Below are positions 20,344-29,103 of a stretch of DNA of 64,000 nt, piece by piece. Position 1 is the stretch's first letter. Every line of letters begins with the position of its first letter. Made by a program: the position numbers and the translations under genes. The notes under the pieces are model-generated. The model made no database searches, was not told where the DNA came from, and saw only the letters and a list, made by a program, of their open reading frames with translations. Location: contig CAXBCP010000023.1 in the NCBI GenBank assembly GCA_963974055.1, positions 1 to 64,000 of the forward strand, in the 5' to 3' direction. This DNA comes from CAXBCP01 sp963974055 (GTDB lineage Bacteria > Pseudomonadota > Alphaproteobacteria > MPNO01 > UBA830).

Positions 20344-21111
20344 ATGTCGATTAAGGTCAGGTATCTCTCCAAGGACGAGATCGAACTGGAGGCGGAGCTG
20401 CTGCTCGCGCAATACGCGGAGACGATCGGTGGCCCCGTGAAGCTGCCTGTCCCGGTCGACGAAATAACAAAATATCATCTTGCGCTCCAATTAGAATTTG
20501 CCGATCTCCACGATGTTCTCGATGTTCCCAGGCAGCGCAATACGCCCGATATTCTGGGGGCAATTTGGGTCGATAAGGAAGTTATCCTGATCGACGAAAT
20601 GCTCGATCCGAATGGTTACCCCTCCATGGCGGGACGCTACCGTTTCAGCGTGGCGCACGAAATCGGTCACTGGTGCCTTCACCGGGACTATGTTTCAAAG
20701 GATACCAGACAAGCTGCACTGTTCGACGCCCCGTCAGAACCGACGGTAATCTGCCGCTCCGGACTAACGAGAGAGCCGATTGAATGGCAGGCGGATAAAT
20801 ATGCATCCTGTTTGCTGATGCCGCGTCTCAAAGTGCGGGAGATGTGGCAAGAGCGTTTCAACAGCAAGCGCCCCTTGCTGCTTTCGTCCCTGAAACCGAA
20901 TGTCGATGTGATGATGCGCGCGCACAATTTGATGTGCGGGCAGGGCAAATCTGAGGTCGCCGCTGTCAATGATGCACTTTTCGAGGAGGTCTCGAAACCG
21001 ATTGCCCGACGCTTCGGCGTTTCGCCGTCGGCAATGCGGATACGGTTGGAAGAACTCGGTTTATTGCTGCGCGAGGCGCCAAAGCAGTCCGCATTAACGG
21101 ATAGTTTTTGA
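20344..21111 (+). CDS. ImmA/IrrE-family zinc metallopeptidase
   Basis: A 255-residue protein with the zinc site HEIGHWCLH (about residue 105), matching the HExxH motif of the ImmA/IrrE family, and a downstream EWQADKYASCLLMP segment that supplies the third ligand region and is characteristic of the family. The C-terminal part (ARRFGVSPSAMRIRLEELGL) looks like a winged helix. It probably acts in the cytoplasm on the XRE regulator encoded just upstream, cleaving it under stress. Confidence 0.9.
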   Translation: MSIKVRYLSKDEIELEAELLLAQYAETIGGPVKLPVPVDEITKYHLALQLEFADLHDVLDVPRQRNTPDILGAIWVDKEVILIDEMLDPNGYPSMAGRYRFSVAHEIGHWCLHRDYVSKDTRQAALFDAPSEPTVICRSGLTREPIEWQADKYASCLLMPRLKVREMWQERFNSKRPLLLSSLKPNVDVMMRAHNLMCGQGKSEVAAVNDALFEEVSKPIARRFGVSPSAMRIRLEELGLLLREAPKQSALTDSF

Positions 21112-21135
21112 CTCTTTTTTTGGAAGGATTGTTAA

Positions 21136-21402
21136 GTGTCAACTGAACGATACGCGCAAGCATCACCTCAGGCATGTGTCGCGTTTGAGACGTCAGATTT
21201 CTATCTGGCCTGTTTCTTGCGCTGTTCAGGATATGCGTTGCTTGATCTCCGGCCAGCAGGTCGTCGAAAGATATTTGTGTTTAAGGATAGCCCCGAGCGC
21301 CCGACCGATGTGCTGTCCTTCTACGGCGACAACACAACCGTCCCGCCGCTCGCATTCTCTTCCACCATCAAAGACATGAAGGCGCTGTTATACAATGGAT
21401 AA
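21136..21402 (+). CDS. DUF5659-type small protein
   Basis: An 88-residue protein starting at GTG (GGAAGGATT lies upstream). The segment FETSDFYLACFLRCSGYALL followed by RKIFVFKDSPE matches the DUF5659 pattern seen in small proteins of integrated elements. Function unknown. It overlaps the next gene by 8 bases, so both are read from one transcript. Confidence 0.75.
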   Translation: MSTERYAQASPQACVAFETSDFYLACFLRCSGYALLDLRPAGRRKIFVFKDSPERPTDVLSFYGDNTTVPPLAFSSTIKDMKALLYNG

Positions 21403-21616
21403 CCATCAGATCATCGAACCGAATAACCACGCCTGCGGCCCGCAGGCTCGCGAAGCTATCGACCGCCTGATCGAAGTAGTCTTGGACGGATTGCGGCACG
21501 GACATTTTCACTGCGCGATTTCGAGTGGAGTCGGAAAGGGCAACCGTCGCGAACTCGTGATTGAGGCAGGTAAGAGCCACAAGTTTGTTATCCCCGAGAA
21601 TGAGCTGCGGGGCTGA
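21395..21616 (+). CDS. Small island protein, 73 aa
   Basis: No recognised family. A helical N-terminal half (AREAIDRLIEVVLDGLRHG) precedes a beta segment with alternating charged residues (GNRRELVIEAGKSHKFVIP). Short proteins of this form are frequent next to DUF5659 genes in integrative elements. Start and stop overlap with the preceding gene supports it as a real gene. Confidence 0.6.
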   Translation: MDNHQIIEPNNHACGPQAREAIDRLIEVVLDGLRHGHFHCAISSGVGKGNRRELVIEAGKSHKFVIPENELRG

Positions 21617-21752
21617 CAGCGCGAACGAACGGCGATCCCTGGGATTGGGACGCCGAACATGCAAATGACAATACGATCCAGCGTTATCGGTGGGAATCCG
21701 AGGCCGGAGATCAGAGGCACGGAGCGGCGAAGAGCCGGCCGTGAGATCTTCG

Positions 21753-21986
21753 GTGAAAGCTGCAAACGACAATCAGAATGACGACCAGATCGAACGAACC
21801 CGTGAGGTATGGCAACCGCGCGTCGGGCGCGACCTGAGCCGCGACGAGGCACAACAGATTGCTGCCAACGTTACTGGCTTTTTCTCTGTCCTGGCCGAGT
21901 GGTCACGGGCCGAACTGCCGATGCCCGCGAACGATAATTCCAACGGGTTACCTCCTGACGACAAGGGGGTGCGCCATGACCGTTGA
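21753..21986 (+). CDS. Small island protein, 77 aa
   Basis: A short acidic protein: KAANDNQNDDQ at the start, then REVWQPRVGRDLSRDEAQQI and a helical FFSVLAEWSRAE. The ANDN start and the WxPRxGRxLSxDEA segment recur in small proteins upstream of primase genes in alphaproteobacterial integrated elements. The start is uncertain: GTG at 21753 is chosen, with GTG at 21690 also possible; neither has a strong ribosome site. Its end overlaps the primase start by 11 bases. Confidence 0.55.
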   Translation: MKAANDNQNDDQIERTREVWQPRVGRDLSRDEAQQIAANVTGFFSVLAEWSRAELPMPANDNSNGLPPDDKGVRHDR

Positions 21987-24564
21987 TTACATCGAGATGT
22001 CGACAGCCCCGACAGTTTTTCCAATCGAGCTTCCGGAAGCAGGTAAAGGCGGTGAAGCCGGTGCATTCCAGATCGGAAATGCCGAATTTATCGATAAGGT
22101 TTTCCCGCTGCTGCCCGAAGGCGCCTTTGCAGCAGTCTCGTCAAAGAGCGGCGATCCCGGTCTGGGCGGATGGCCGGCCTGTCGCGCGGATATCTCGGCC
22201 ATGACTCTATCCACCGAAACTAACAACTTCATCGGTTGTTCGAGCTTTTATCCCGGCGCTGATGGTTCTTTCCGGGCGCGTAAAGGCCAGTTTGCCGCCT
22301 GCCATTTCCTGATGCTCGACGATCTGGGCACAAAGGTGCATCTGGGTCGACTGGATGGTTTCGAGTTGTCATGGCTGATCGAAACGAGTCCCGGAAATCA
22401 CCAGGGCGGGATCATCCTTGCAGAAGCACTTACAGACGGTGCTACGGCAATACGGTTGTTAAATGCGTTGATTGAAGCTGGTTTGTGCGACGCGGGTGCG
22501 ACAGGTCCACTGAGCCGCTGGGCGCGGTTGCCGGTGGCGATTAACGGCAAGCCGAAATATGTGGATGAGGCCGGCATGCCCTTTCAGTGCCGACTGCTCG
22601 AATGGCGTCCCGAAAACCGCTACACGCCGCAGGAGATCGTTGATCAATTACAATTGGAACTTGCACCTGCCGGGAGGCCGAAGAAGACCGGTAAGCGGTC
22701 CACATCCTCTGACAGCACCCCCCACAGTATCGGTAATGCGAATGACGACGTTCTGACGCCCAGGGCGGCGGAGAACCCGGTTGTGGCAGCACTGAAGGCG
22801 CGGGGCCTCTACAAGACGCCACTGGGGTCCGGTAAGCACGACATTACCTGCCCGTGGGTTCAGGAGCATACCGACGCGATTGACAGCGGTGCGGCGTATT
22901 TTGAACCTGACGAGCACTATCCCGTGGGCGGTTTTTGTTGTCAGCATTCCCATCGCGACAAGTACCATATTCGACAGCTGCTTGAATTCCTCTACGTGCG
23001 CAACGCAGAGGCAAGGCACAAGCCGCTGATCCGGGTGATCGCCGGCGACCTGCACCGCGTTGTGGATGCGGCAGAAAAGGAACTAGCTAACCGTGGGCGG
23101 CATTATCAGGCCGGTGGCTTGATTGTTTCTGTCTCGACCGATCCGACCTCAGGTGACCCTTCAATCGTGCCTACCAGCGCGCCTGCTTTGACCCGTGATC
23201 TTTCAATCGCGGCGACCTGGGAGAAATACGACGGGCGCACAGAAGACTGGGTTCGCTGTGACCCGCCAGCGCGGCATGCCACAATTCTGTTCGATTCACA
23301 GAATTTTCGTTACTTGCCGCCGTTGTCTGGAGTAGTGCGCCAACCATACTTTCGGGAGACCGACGGAGAACTCATCCGACAGCCCGGTTACGACAAAACG
23401 GCGCAGCGTTTCGGTGTTTTCGATGCGCGGCAATTCGTGATCCCGGATCCGACGCCTGAAGCGGCAGGGGAGGCACTGGCCTTACTCGAAGAACTGCTCT
23501 CGGAGTTTCACTTCGTGGCGGCCACGGACAAGGCTGCGGCGCTTGCGGCAATTTTCACCGCGGTTGTGCGCCCGACACTGCCCTGTGCACCGGCATTTCA
23601 CGTCCGGGCACCGGTATTCGGGAGTGGCAAGACCTACCTCTGCGAACTGATTGGTGCATTCGCGGGGCCGGGCGGAAATGCAAAAGTGAGTTATCCTACG
23701 AGTTCGGAGGAGGCCACTAAGGTCATCCTGTCGCTTCTGCTGAGCAGTCCGGCGGTCATCGAATTTGATGACATGGACACCGACTGGATACCGCACGGCA
23801 CGATCAAGCGTATGCTGACAGCGGAACACATCACAGACCGCATTCTGGGGGTCAGCAAGACCGCGACAGTCAGCACCCGCACCCTGTTTCTGGGGTCAGG
23901 TAATAACGTCGGCCCGATACGCGATTTATTGCGCCGCGTGCTGACGATTCACATCGACCCGCGCTGCGCGACACCGGCAACGATGTCCTACAAAGGCTTT
24001 CCCGTCGATAAGGTTCGTCAGAGGCGTGGTGAATACGTAGCGGCGGTTCTGACGATCATCCAGGCATGGCGGGCGGCTGGTTCACCGTCCGCGGCGGTGG
24101 ACAGCATTGTCACTTTCGGCGGGGCGTGGTCGGACTATTGCCGGTATCCACTGATGTGGCTCGGTCACCCTGACCCCGCAACGGCGCTGCTGGAACAGGT
24201 CCGCCATGATCCTGACGGCGACGCGCTCGGCTGTCTGATGGCGGAGTGGCATGGTGTCTTCGGTTCGGCCCCGGTTACTGTGCGCAAGGCCGTTGACGCG
24301 GCACTTCGTGACTATCCCAACCTGATTGACGCGATGCGCGAATTTCCGATCGAAGAACGCGGCGAGATCAACCGCTCGAAACTGGGCTGGCTGCTGAAGA
24401 AGAACGCCAACCGGATCGTTAATGACCTTGAGTTCCAGCGGGCAGAAGCTGACGGGCGCACAGCCTGGCGTGTGGTAGCTGTAAAAACACCGCCTTTACC
24501 GGCTTCACCGCCTTCCGCCGGCTCGGTTGGGGAAACTGTCACGGGTTGGAGGGGACGGGTATGA
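21976..24564 (+). CDS. Primase-helicase replication protein of the island
   Basis: An 862-residue protein. The N-terminal part resembles the RepB/archaeo-eukaryotic primase fold: HFLMLDDLGTKV with paired Asp, LIETSPGNHQGG, and SRWARLPVAINGKPKY. A Cys/His cluster follows near residue 290-330 (ITCPWVQEHT, GGFCCQHSH), which may bind zinc. The C-terminal half has an ATPase: Walker A GSGKTYLCEL (about 547) and Walker B VIEFDDMD (about 593). It should prime and unwind DNA for island replication. ATG at 21976 follows GGGGG; the stop overlaps the next start by 4 bases. No obvious Rep origin was seen. Confidence 0.8.
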   Translation: MTVDYIEMSTAPTVFPIELPEAGKGGEAGAFQIGNAEFIDKVFPLLPEGAFAAVSSKSGDPGLGGWPACRADISAMTLSTETNNFIGCSSFYPGADGSFRARKGQFAACHFLMLDDLGTKVHLGRLDGFELSWLIETSPGNHQGGIILAEALTDGATAIRLLNALIEAGLCDAGATGPLSRWARLPVAINGKPKYVDEAGMPFQCRLLEWRPENRYTPQEIVDQLQLELAPAGRPKKTGKRSTSSDSTPHSIGNANDDVLTPRAAENPVVAALKARGLYKTPLGSGKHDITCPWVQEHTDAIDSGAAYFEPDEHYPVGGFCCQHSHRDKYHIRQLLEFLYVRNAEARHKPLIRVIAGDLHRVVDAAEKELANRGRHYQAGGLIVSVSTDPTSGDPSIVPTSAPALTRDLSIAATWEKYDGRTEDWVRCDPPARHATILFDSQNFRYLPPLSGVVRQPYFRETDGELIRQPGYDKTAQRFGVFDARQFVIPDPTPEAAGEALALLEELLSEFHFVAATDKAAALAAIFTAVVRPTLPCAPAFHVRAPVFGSGKTYLCELIGAFAGPGGNAKVSYPTSSEEATKVILSLLLSSPAVIEFDDMDTDWIPHGTIKRMLTAEHITDRILGVSKTATVSTRTLFLGSGNNVGPIRDLLRRVLTIHIDPRCATPATMSYKGFPVDKVRQRRGEYVAAVLTIIQAWRAAGSPSAAVDSIVTFGGAWSDYCRYPLMWLGHPDPATALLEQVRHDPDGDALGCLMAEWHGVFGSAPVTVRKAVDAALRDYPNLIDAMREFPIEERGEINRSKLGWLLKKNANRIVNDLEFQRAEADGRTAWRVVAVKTPPLPASPPSAGSVGETVTGWRGRV

Positions 24565-25112
24565 ACGCACCCAAAGCTATAATGGAGGCCCGTGCGGCGG
24601 GTGTCCAAATCCTCCTCGACGGCGAAGACCTGGTTCTTGAAGCCTCATCACCACCCCCGGAATCCGTTCTCGACGCACTGTCCCGCAACAAGGTCGGGAT
24701 TGTCACCCTGCTGCGTCTGGCTAACGACGGGTGGTCGTCCGACGACTGGCAGGCGTTCTTCGACGAACGCGCAGGCATCGCCGAGTTCGATGCAGGGCAG
24801 ACACCGGAGCAGGCTGAAACCACCGCGTTCGAGTGCTGCATGGTCGAATGGCTTGATCGCCATTTATTCCGTACCGACCCGGGGCGCTGCGCTGCGTGCG
24901 GCGAGCCCGACAGGGACGGGCATACCGTCGTTCCCTACGGGGCAGAAAGCCACGGTCACACCTGGCTTCATCCCGCCTGTCGGGGTGATTGGAACCGGTA
25001 TAGACGGCAGCAGGCACGGCAGTTCCTGGAAGGCGCTGGGATCAGAGGTCGGTCCGAAGCGACGGAAAGGACCAAGTTTCCAAACGATCTCGGAAAAAAC
25101 GGGGGCGCATGA
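24561..25112 (+). CDS. Conserved island protein, 183 aa
   Basis: A protein family I have only seen in integrated elements: an N-terminal GVQILLDGEDLVLEAS segment (as in a TubC-like docking or amphipathic module), WSSDDWQAFFDERAGIAEFD, and a Cys-rich stretch CAACGEPDRDGHT with later HxxC (WLHPAC), probably zinc-binding. Function unknown. The start overlaps the primase stop (ATGA), and the end overlaps the next start (ATGA), so it belongs to one operon. GGAGGGG precedes the ATG. Confidence 0.7.
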   Translation: MNAPKAIMEARAAGVQILLDGEDLVLEASSPPPESVLDALSRNKVGIVTLLRLANDGWSSDDWQAFFDERAGIAEFDAGQTPEQAETTAFECCMVEWLDRHLFRTDPGRCAACGEPDRDGHTVVPYGAESHGHTWLHPACRGDWNRYRRQQARQFLEGAGIRGRSEATERTKFPNDLGKNGGA

Positions 25113-25750
25113 TGGGTGGATTCGGGTCCGGGCGGCCCAGTGGATACGGGCGCCAGATTGTGGAAGCCTGCCGGTCGATCGATGTGAACCGGTTACATCG
25201 GGAGGGCTGTCTTGTTCCGGGATGGGGAGGTGGGTGGCAATGGACGTGTGATGGGGAGAAGGTAGCGTCGATCAATATGCGCGCCGAGGACGACCTGCTG
25301 AACCTTTCCTATCGGGTGCGCATCGCCGACGGCGACTGGGAAGACGTGGGGGAGACCGTCCGCATCGTCCGCGTACCCTGCCGGTTCGGCGGCACAAGGC
25401 CCTATTTCATCTGCCCTGGCGTCGTCGACGGCGCTGTCTGTGGCCGGCGCGTGGTGAAACTGTACGGCCCGGGACGTTATTTTCTTTGCCGCCATTGTTA
25501 CCGCCTTGCGAATGCGAGCCAGAACGAGGAGGCGTGGGACCGGTCACTACGGCGTGCGGGGAAAATCAGACGGCGGCTCGGTGGCGAGGATGGGGCTGCG
25601 ATACCGTTCCCGGCGCGTCCCAAAGGCATGTGGCAACGCACCTATGAGAGGTTGCGCGAGGAAGCCCTGGAGGCGGAAATTCTGGCCGATGAAGCTTTTA
25701 TTATGAGAGCCCAACGGCTTCTCAATCATCTAGAAAGATCAAACCGATAA
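25109..25750 (+). CDS. Zinc-ribbon island protein, 213 aa
   Basis: N-terminal GGFGSGRPSGYG is a repeat-like start seen in this protein family. Two Cys pairs, FICPGVVDGAVCGRR and YFLCRHCYRLA, about 35 residues apart, form a probable zinc ribbon. The C-terminus is helical and charged (RTYERLREEALEAEILADEA). Function unknown, possibly nucleic-acid binding. It overlaps the previous gene by 4 bases. Confidence 0.7.
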   Translation: MMGGFGSGRPSGYGRQIVEACRSIDVNRLHREGCLVPGWGGGWQWTCDGEKVASINMRAEDDLLNLSYRVRIADGDWEDVGETVRIVRVPCRFGGTRPYFICPGVVDGAVCGRRVVKLYGPGRYFLCRHCYRLANASQNEEAWDRSLRRAGKIRRRLGGEDGAAIPFPARPKGMWQRTYERLREEALEAEILADEAFIMRAQRLLNHLERSNR

Positions 25751-25764
25751 AGGAGTTTCCGACC

Positions 25765-26574
25765 ATGATCGAGACCAATCCAATCTTGCCGGCAGAGGCG
25801 GGAGGCACCGAAATCACGCGCTTCAACGCACTCCGGCACGGCATCCTGTCGCGCTACACGGTACTGCCTTGGGAAGATGCGGACGAGTACCAGAGGCTTC
25901 TGGCAGCGCTGGTGGCAGAGCACACCCCGCGGGGGCCGACAGAAGAACATCTGGTCGAGGAGTTGGCCGGTATCCTGTGGCGCAAACGGCGCCTTAGACT
26001 TGCCGAAGCAGCAGTCCACCGGCGCGGGCTGGACGGTACCCTGTGTTCCTATCGTGAGACCGTGAAGGTGGCGCTGGTACATCTCGACGCTACTGACCAG
26101 TCCGAGCGCGTGGTTGATGCTATCCGCGCCACGGCCGAAGAAACAGCCGAAGACATACGCGGGATGGAGGAGGACGAGGCGATGACGCGCCGGGCGATGG
26201 AGTTGCTCTCATCGTCGCGCAATGATGCCTACGAGACGGCCCTGGCGGCGCTGAGGGCCGACACGCGGGATTGGTGGGAGGGCACCCTCAACAGTGATCC
26301 CGACGAGCTCGACGAGGACGAGGAGCCACCCACCGCCGATGCGGACTCCCTTTGCCGTTTCCTGACGCGGGAGATTTTGCCCTGGTATGCGACCCGGCGT
26401 AAGGAGCTTGCCAACCGGCCGCTCATCCGCGAGCAGGCCTATGGCGACGCCGTGAATGCGGACAAGCTGGAACGGCTCGGCCGCTACGAGGTTTATCTCG
26501 ACCGCAAGATGGAGCGCACGCTCACTATGCTGATCCGGCTTCAGGGTCTTCGGGCCGGTTCAGCTGACGGCTGA
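25765..26574 (+). CDS. Hypothetical island protein, 269 aa
   Basis: The protein opens with MIETNPILPAEAGGTEITRF and an NALRHGILSRYTVLP motif, which I have seen in uncharacterised proteins near mobile elements, followed by long charged helices and an acidic insert (SDPDELDEDEEPPTADAD). AAAGGAG precedes the start. It is 14 bases after the zinc-ribbon gene, so likely in the same operon. No function proposed. Confidence 0.7.
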   Translation: MIETNPILPAEAGGTEITRFNALRHGILSRYTVLPWEDADEYQRLLAALVAEHTPRGPTEEHLVEELAGILWRKRRLRLAEAAVHRRGLDGTLCSYRETVKVALVHLDATDQSERVVDAIRATAEETAEDIRGMEEDEAMTRRAMELLSSSRNDAYETALAALRADTRDWWEGTLNSDPDELDEDEEPPTADADSLCRFLTREILPWYATRRKELANRPLIREQAYGDAVNADKLERLGRYEVYLDRKMERTLTMLIRLQGLRAGSADG

Positions 26575-26712
26575 TCCGTTTCGCAAAACGGCGCGAACTC
26601 GCGGGTCCTTCCTGGCAGCGTTCCTATACGGGCGGGCGTGGCGCGGCGTATCGCTGGCGACTGGACTCTATTTTCTGGGAATCCATCGGAATCCGGAATC
26701 CATTGCGCTTTG

Positions 26713-26725
26713 GGCCAATTTGGCC
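26713..26725. promoter_or_regulatory. Palindrome upstream of the antitoxin, possible operator
   Basis: GGCCAATTTGGCC is a 13-base palindrome with a single unpaired centre base, 31 bases before the antitoxin start. Phd/YefM antitoxins usually bind palindromes in their own promoter, which this placement fits. Confidence 0.4.
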
Positions 26726-26756
26726 AAAACTGCTTTAGAGCTAGACGGGGAAACCG

Positions 26757-26960
26757 ATGCAAACACTGAGTGCAAAAGACGCGAAATACGGGTTTGGCCG
26801 GTTGATCGATTTGGCGCGCGCTGAGCCCGTCGCGGTGGCTAAGCATGGACGCCCCGTTGTCGTCGTGCTGGCGGTTGAGGAGTACGAGAGGCTGAGGACG
26901 CTGGATATGCGAAAGGGCTCGAAAAAGCAGGAGGGCCTGACATCGGAGGAGAACCAATGA
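26757..26960 (+). CDS. Phd/YefM-family antitoxin (no toxin seen)
   Basis: A 67-residue protein with the Phd/YefM DNA-binding fold: SAKDAKYGFGRLIDLA, then PVAVAKHGRPVVVVLAVEEYERL. The C-terminal tail is short and charged. Antitoxins of this family normally precede a toxin (RelE/Doc/PIN type). The next bases to 27093 contain only a 20-codon frame overlapping its stop, with no recognisable toxin, so this is an orphan or the toxin has been lost when the restriction operon joined. Confidence 0.8.
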   Translation: MQTLSAKDAKYGFGRLIDLARAEPVAVAKHGRPVVVVLAVEEYERLRTLDMRKGSKKQEGLTSEENQ

Positions 26961-27093
26961 TTCTCAAGCTGGCGCTGCTGGGTGATCGGCTGGTCCGCTA
27001 TCCAGACCAACAAGTAGGCGATGTTGCCCGTCGGGCGGCTGCTTGAGGCGCTGCGCGAGCAAGACCTCGACACCAAGAAAAGCAAGGACGACT

Positions 27094-29103
27094 ATGAATA
27101 CAAATACCTCCCTGGCCGATTTCATCTGGAAAAACGCGGATGATCTCTGGGGTAATTTCAAGCACACCGATTTCGGCAAGATCATCTTACCTTTCACGCT
27201 TCTTCGGCGCCTTGAGTGCGTCCTGGAGCCGACGCGGGAGCAGGTCCGAGAGACGTTCGCTTCTATGAAAGACAAGGGGATAGACCTTGATGTCATCCTG
27301 CGCACGCAGACCGACTACCCGTTCTACAACACCTCGAATTACGACCTGCGCAGCCTCGGCGCAACCCGGACCCGTCAGAACCTCGAGGACTACATTGCCT
27401 CCTTCTCTGACAACGCGCGCGTGATCTTCGAACAGTTCGATTTCGCGAACACGCTGGCGCGGATGGACAAGGCTGGGGTCCTCTACAAGATATGCCAGAA
27501 CTTCGCCGCCATCGACCTCCACCCGGACGCGGTTCCGGAACGGGTGATGTCCAACGTCTACGAACACCTGATCCGGCGCTTCGGCGCCGAGGTGAACGAG
27601 GCGGCCGAAGACTTCATGACCCCGCGCGACGTCGTCCATCTGGCCATCGAGCTGCTGCTCGACCCGGACGACCAGATGTTCATCGACAACCCCGGCCTGA
27701 TCCGGACCCTCTATGACCCCACCTGCGGCACCGGCGGCTTCCTGTCGGACGGGATGGAGCACGTGAACGCGCTGCGCGACCAGTATTCGGTCGCCCCGGT
27801 CATCGTCCCCTACGGTCAGGAACTGGAACCGGAGACCCACGCGGTCTGCCTCGCCTCAATGCTGCTCAAGACCGTCGAGTCCGATCCCGGCCGCGACCTG
27901 TCTAAGAACATCAAGCTCGGCAGCACCCTGTCCGACGACAAGCTGGCGAACGACCGGTTCCACTACTGCGTCTCGAATCCTCCCTTCGGCAAGAAATGGG
28001 AGATGGACCAGGTCGACGTGGTGCGGGAGCATCAGGAAAAGGGGTTCGAGGGCCGGTTCGGCCCCAAGCTGCCGCGTGTCAGCGACGGGTCGATGCTGTT
28101 CCTGCTTCATCTTCTTAGCAAGCTGGAGGCGCCGGAACGCGGTGGCGGGCGGGCGGCCATCGTCTTGTCCGGCTCGCCCCTGTTCAACGGGAACGCGGGA
28201 CAGGGCGAATCCGAGATTCGGCGCTATCTGCTTGAGGAGGACGTGGTCGAGGCGATCATCGCGCTTCCGACCGAGATCTTCTTCCGCACCGGGATCGGCA
28301 CCTACATCTGGCTCCTGTCCAACAAGAAGCCTGCCGCCCGAAAGGGCAAGGTCCAACTGATCGACGCGACCGCGCTCTATGAGCCCATGCGCAAGAGCGA
28401 GGGGAACAAGCGCCGCCGCGTCGGGGACGACCAGATCCGCCAGATCGTCCAGATGTATGCCGACTTCGCCGAGACGAAGGAGAGCCGTCTATTCGACAGC
28501 CGCGACTTCGGCTACCGCCGGGTGAAGGTTCTGCGCCCGCTGCGCAAGAAGATCGTGATCTCGGCCGAGGGGCTGGCGGCGCTGGCGGATGAAACCGCAT
28601 GGGGCAAGCTCGCGCCCGAAGTGCAGATCGCCTGGACCGCGCTGTTAGAGGACATGATGGGCGACGAGCAGGCCTGGAGCTGGGTCGACACGTGGGCGAA
28701 GGAAGCGGCAAAGCAGGACTCGGGTCTGGGCAAGGTGAACGCCGCCCTGATCAAGGCGTTCCATAAATCCTTCGGCCTGCGGGACCCGGACCTCGATCCG
28801 GTGCTTGACAAGAAGGGTGAGATCATCCCCGACGACGACCTGACGGATTTCGAGAACATCCCCCTTGGCACGGACATCCGGGACTACATGGCGCAGGAGG
28901 TGCTGCCCCATGCGCACGACGCCTATGTGGATGAGACGTTCCGCGACGACTACGACGGCCAGGTGGGCGTCGTGGGGTACGAGATCAACTTCAACCGCTA
29001 CTTCTATGAATATCAGCCGCCCCGCGATCTCGAGGTGATCGACGCCGAGCTGAAGGCGGTCGAGGCGGAGATCGCCGCGGTGCTGGCGGAGGTGACGGAA
29101 TGA
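27094..29103 (+). CDS. hsdM: Type I restriction-modification methyltransferase subunit
   Basis: A 669-residue N6-adenine DNA methyltransferase. S-adenosylmethionine motif DPTCGTGGFL (about residue 207) and catalytic NPPFGKKWE (about 295) are both clear; the N-terminal helical domain (SLADFIWKNADDLWG) fits HsdM. It works with HsdS and HsdR to methylate host DNA and protect it. ATG at 27094 follows AAGGAC. The stop overlaps the hsdS start by 4 bases. Confidence 0.96.
   Translation: MNTNTSLADFIWKNADDLWGNFKHTDFGKIILPFTLLRRLECVLEPTREQVRETFASMKDKGIDLDVILRTQTDYPFYNTSNYDLRSLGATRTRQNLEDYIASFSDNARVIFEQFDFANTLARMDKAGVLYKICQNFAAIDLHPDAVPERVMSNVYEHLIRRFGAEVNEAAEDFMTPRDVVHLAIELLLDPDDQMFIDNPGLIRTLYDPTCGTGGFLSDGMEHVNALRDQYSVAPVIVPYGQELEPETHAVCLASMLLKTVESDPGRDLSKNIKLGSTLSDDKLANDRFHYCVSNPPFGKKWEMDQVDVVREHQEKGFEGRFGPKLPRVSDGSMLFLLHLLSKLEAPERGGGRAAIVLSGSPLFNGNAGQGESEIRRYLLEEDVVEAIIALPTEIFFRTGIGTYIWLLSNKKPAARKGKVQLIDATALYEPMRKSEGNKRRRVGDDQIRQIVQMYADFAETKESRLFDSRDFGYRRVKVLRPLRKKIVISAEGLAALADETAWGKLAPEVQIAWTALLEDMMGDEQAWSWVDTWAKEAAKQDSGLGKVNAALIKAFHKSFGLRDPDLDPVLDKKGEIIPDDDLTDFENIPLGTDIRDYMAQEVLPHAHDAYVDETFRDDYDGQVGVVGYEINFNRYFYEYQPPRDLEVIDAELKAVEAEIAAVLAEVTE

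Noticed and set aside
26957..27019. 20-codon frame overlapping the antitoxin stop
   Set aside because: Too short, no toxin-like motif; possibly a toxin stump, but cannot be supported.
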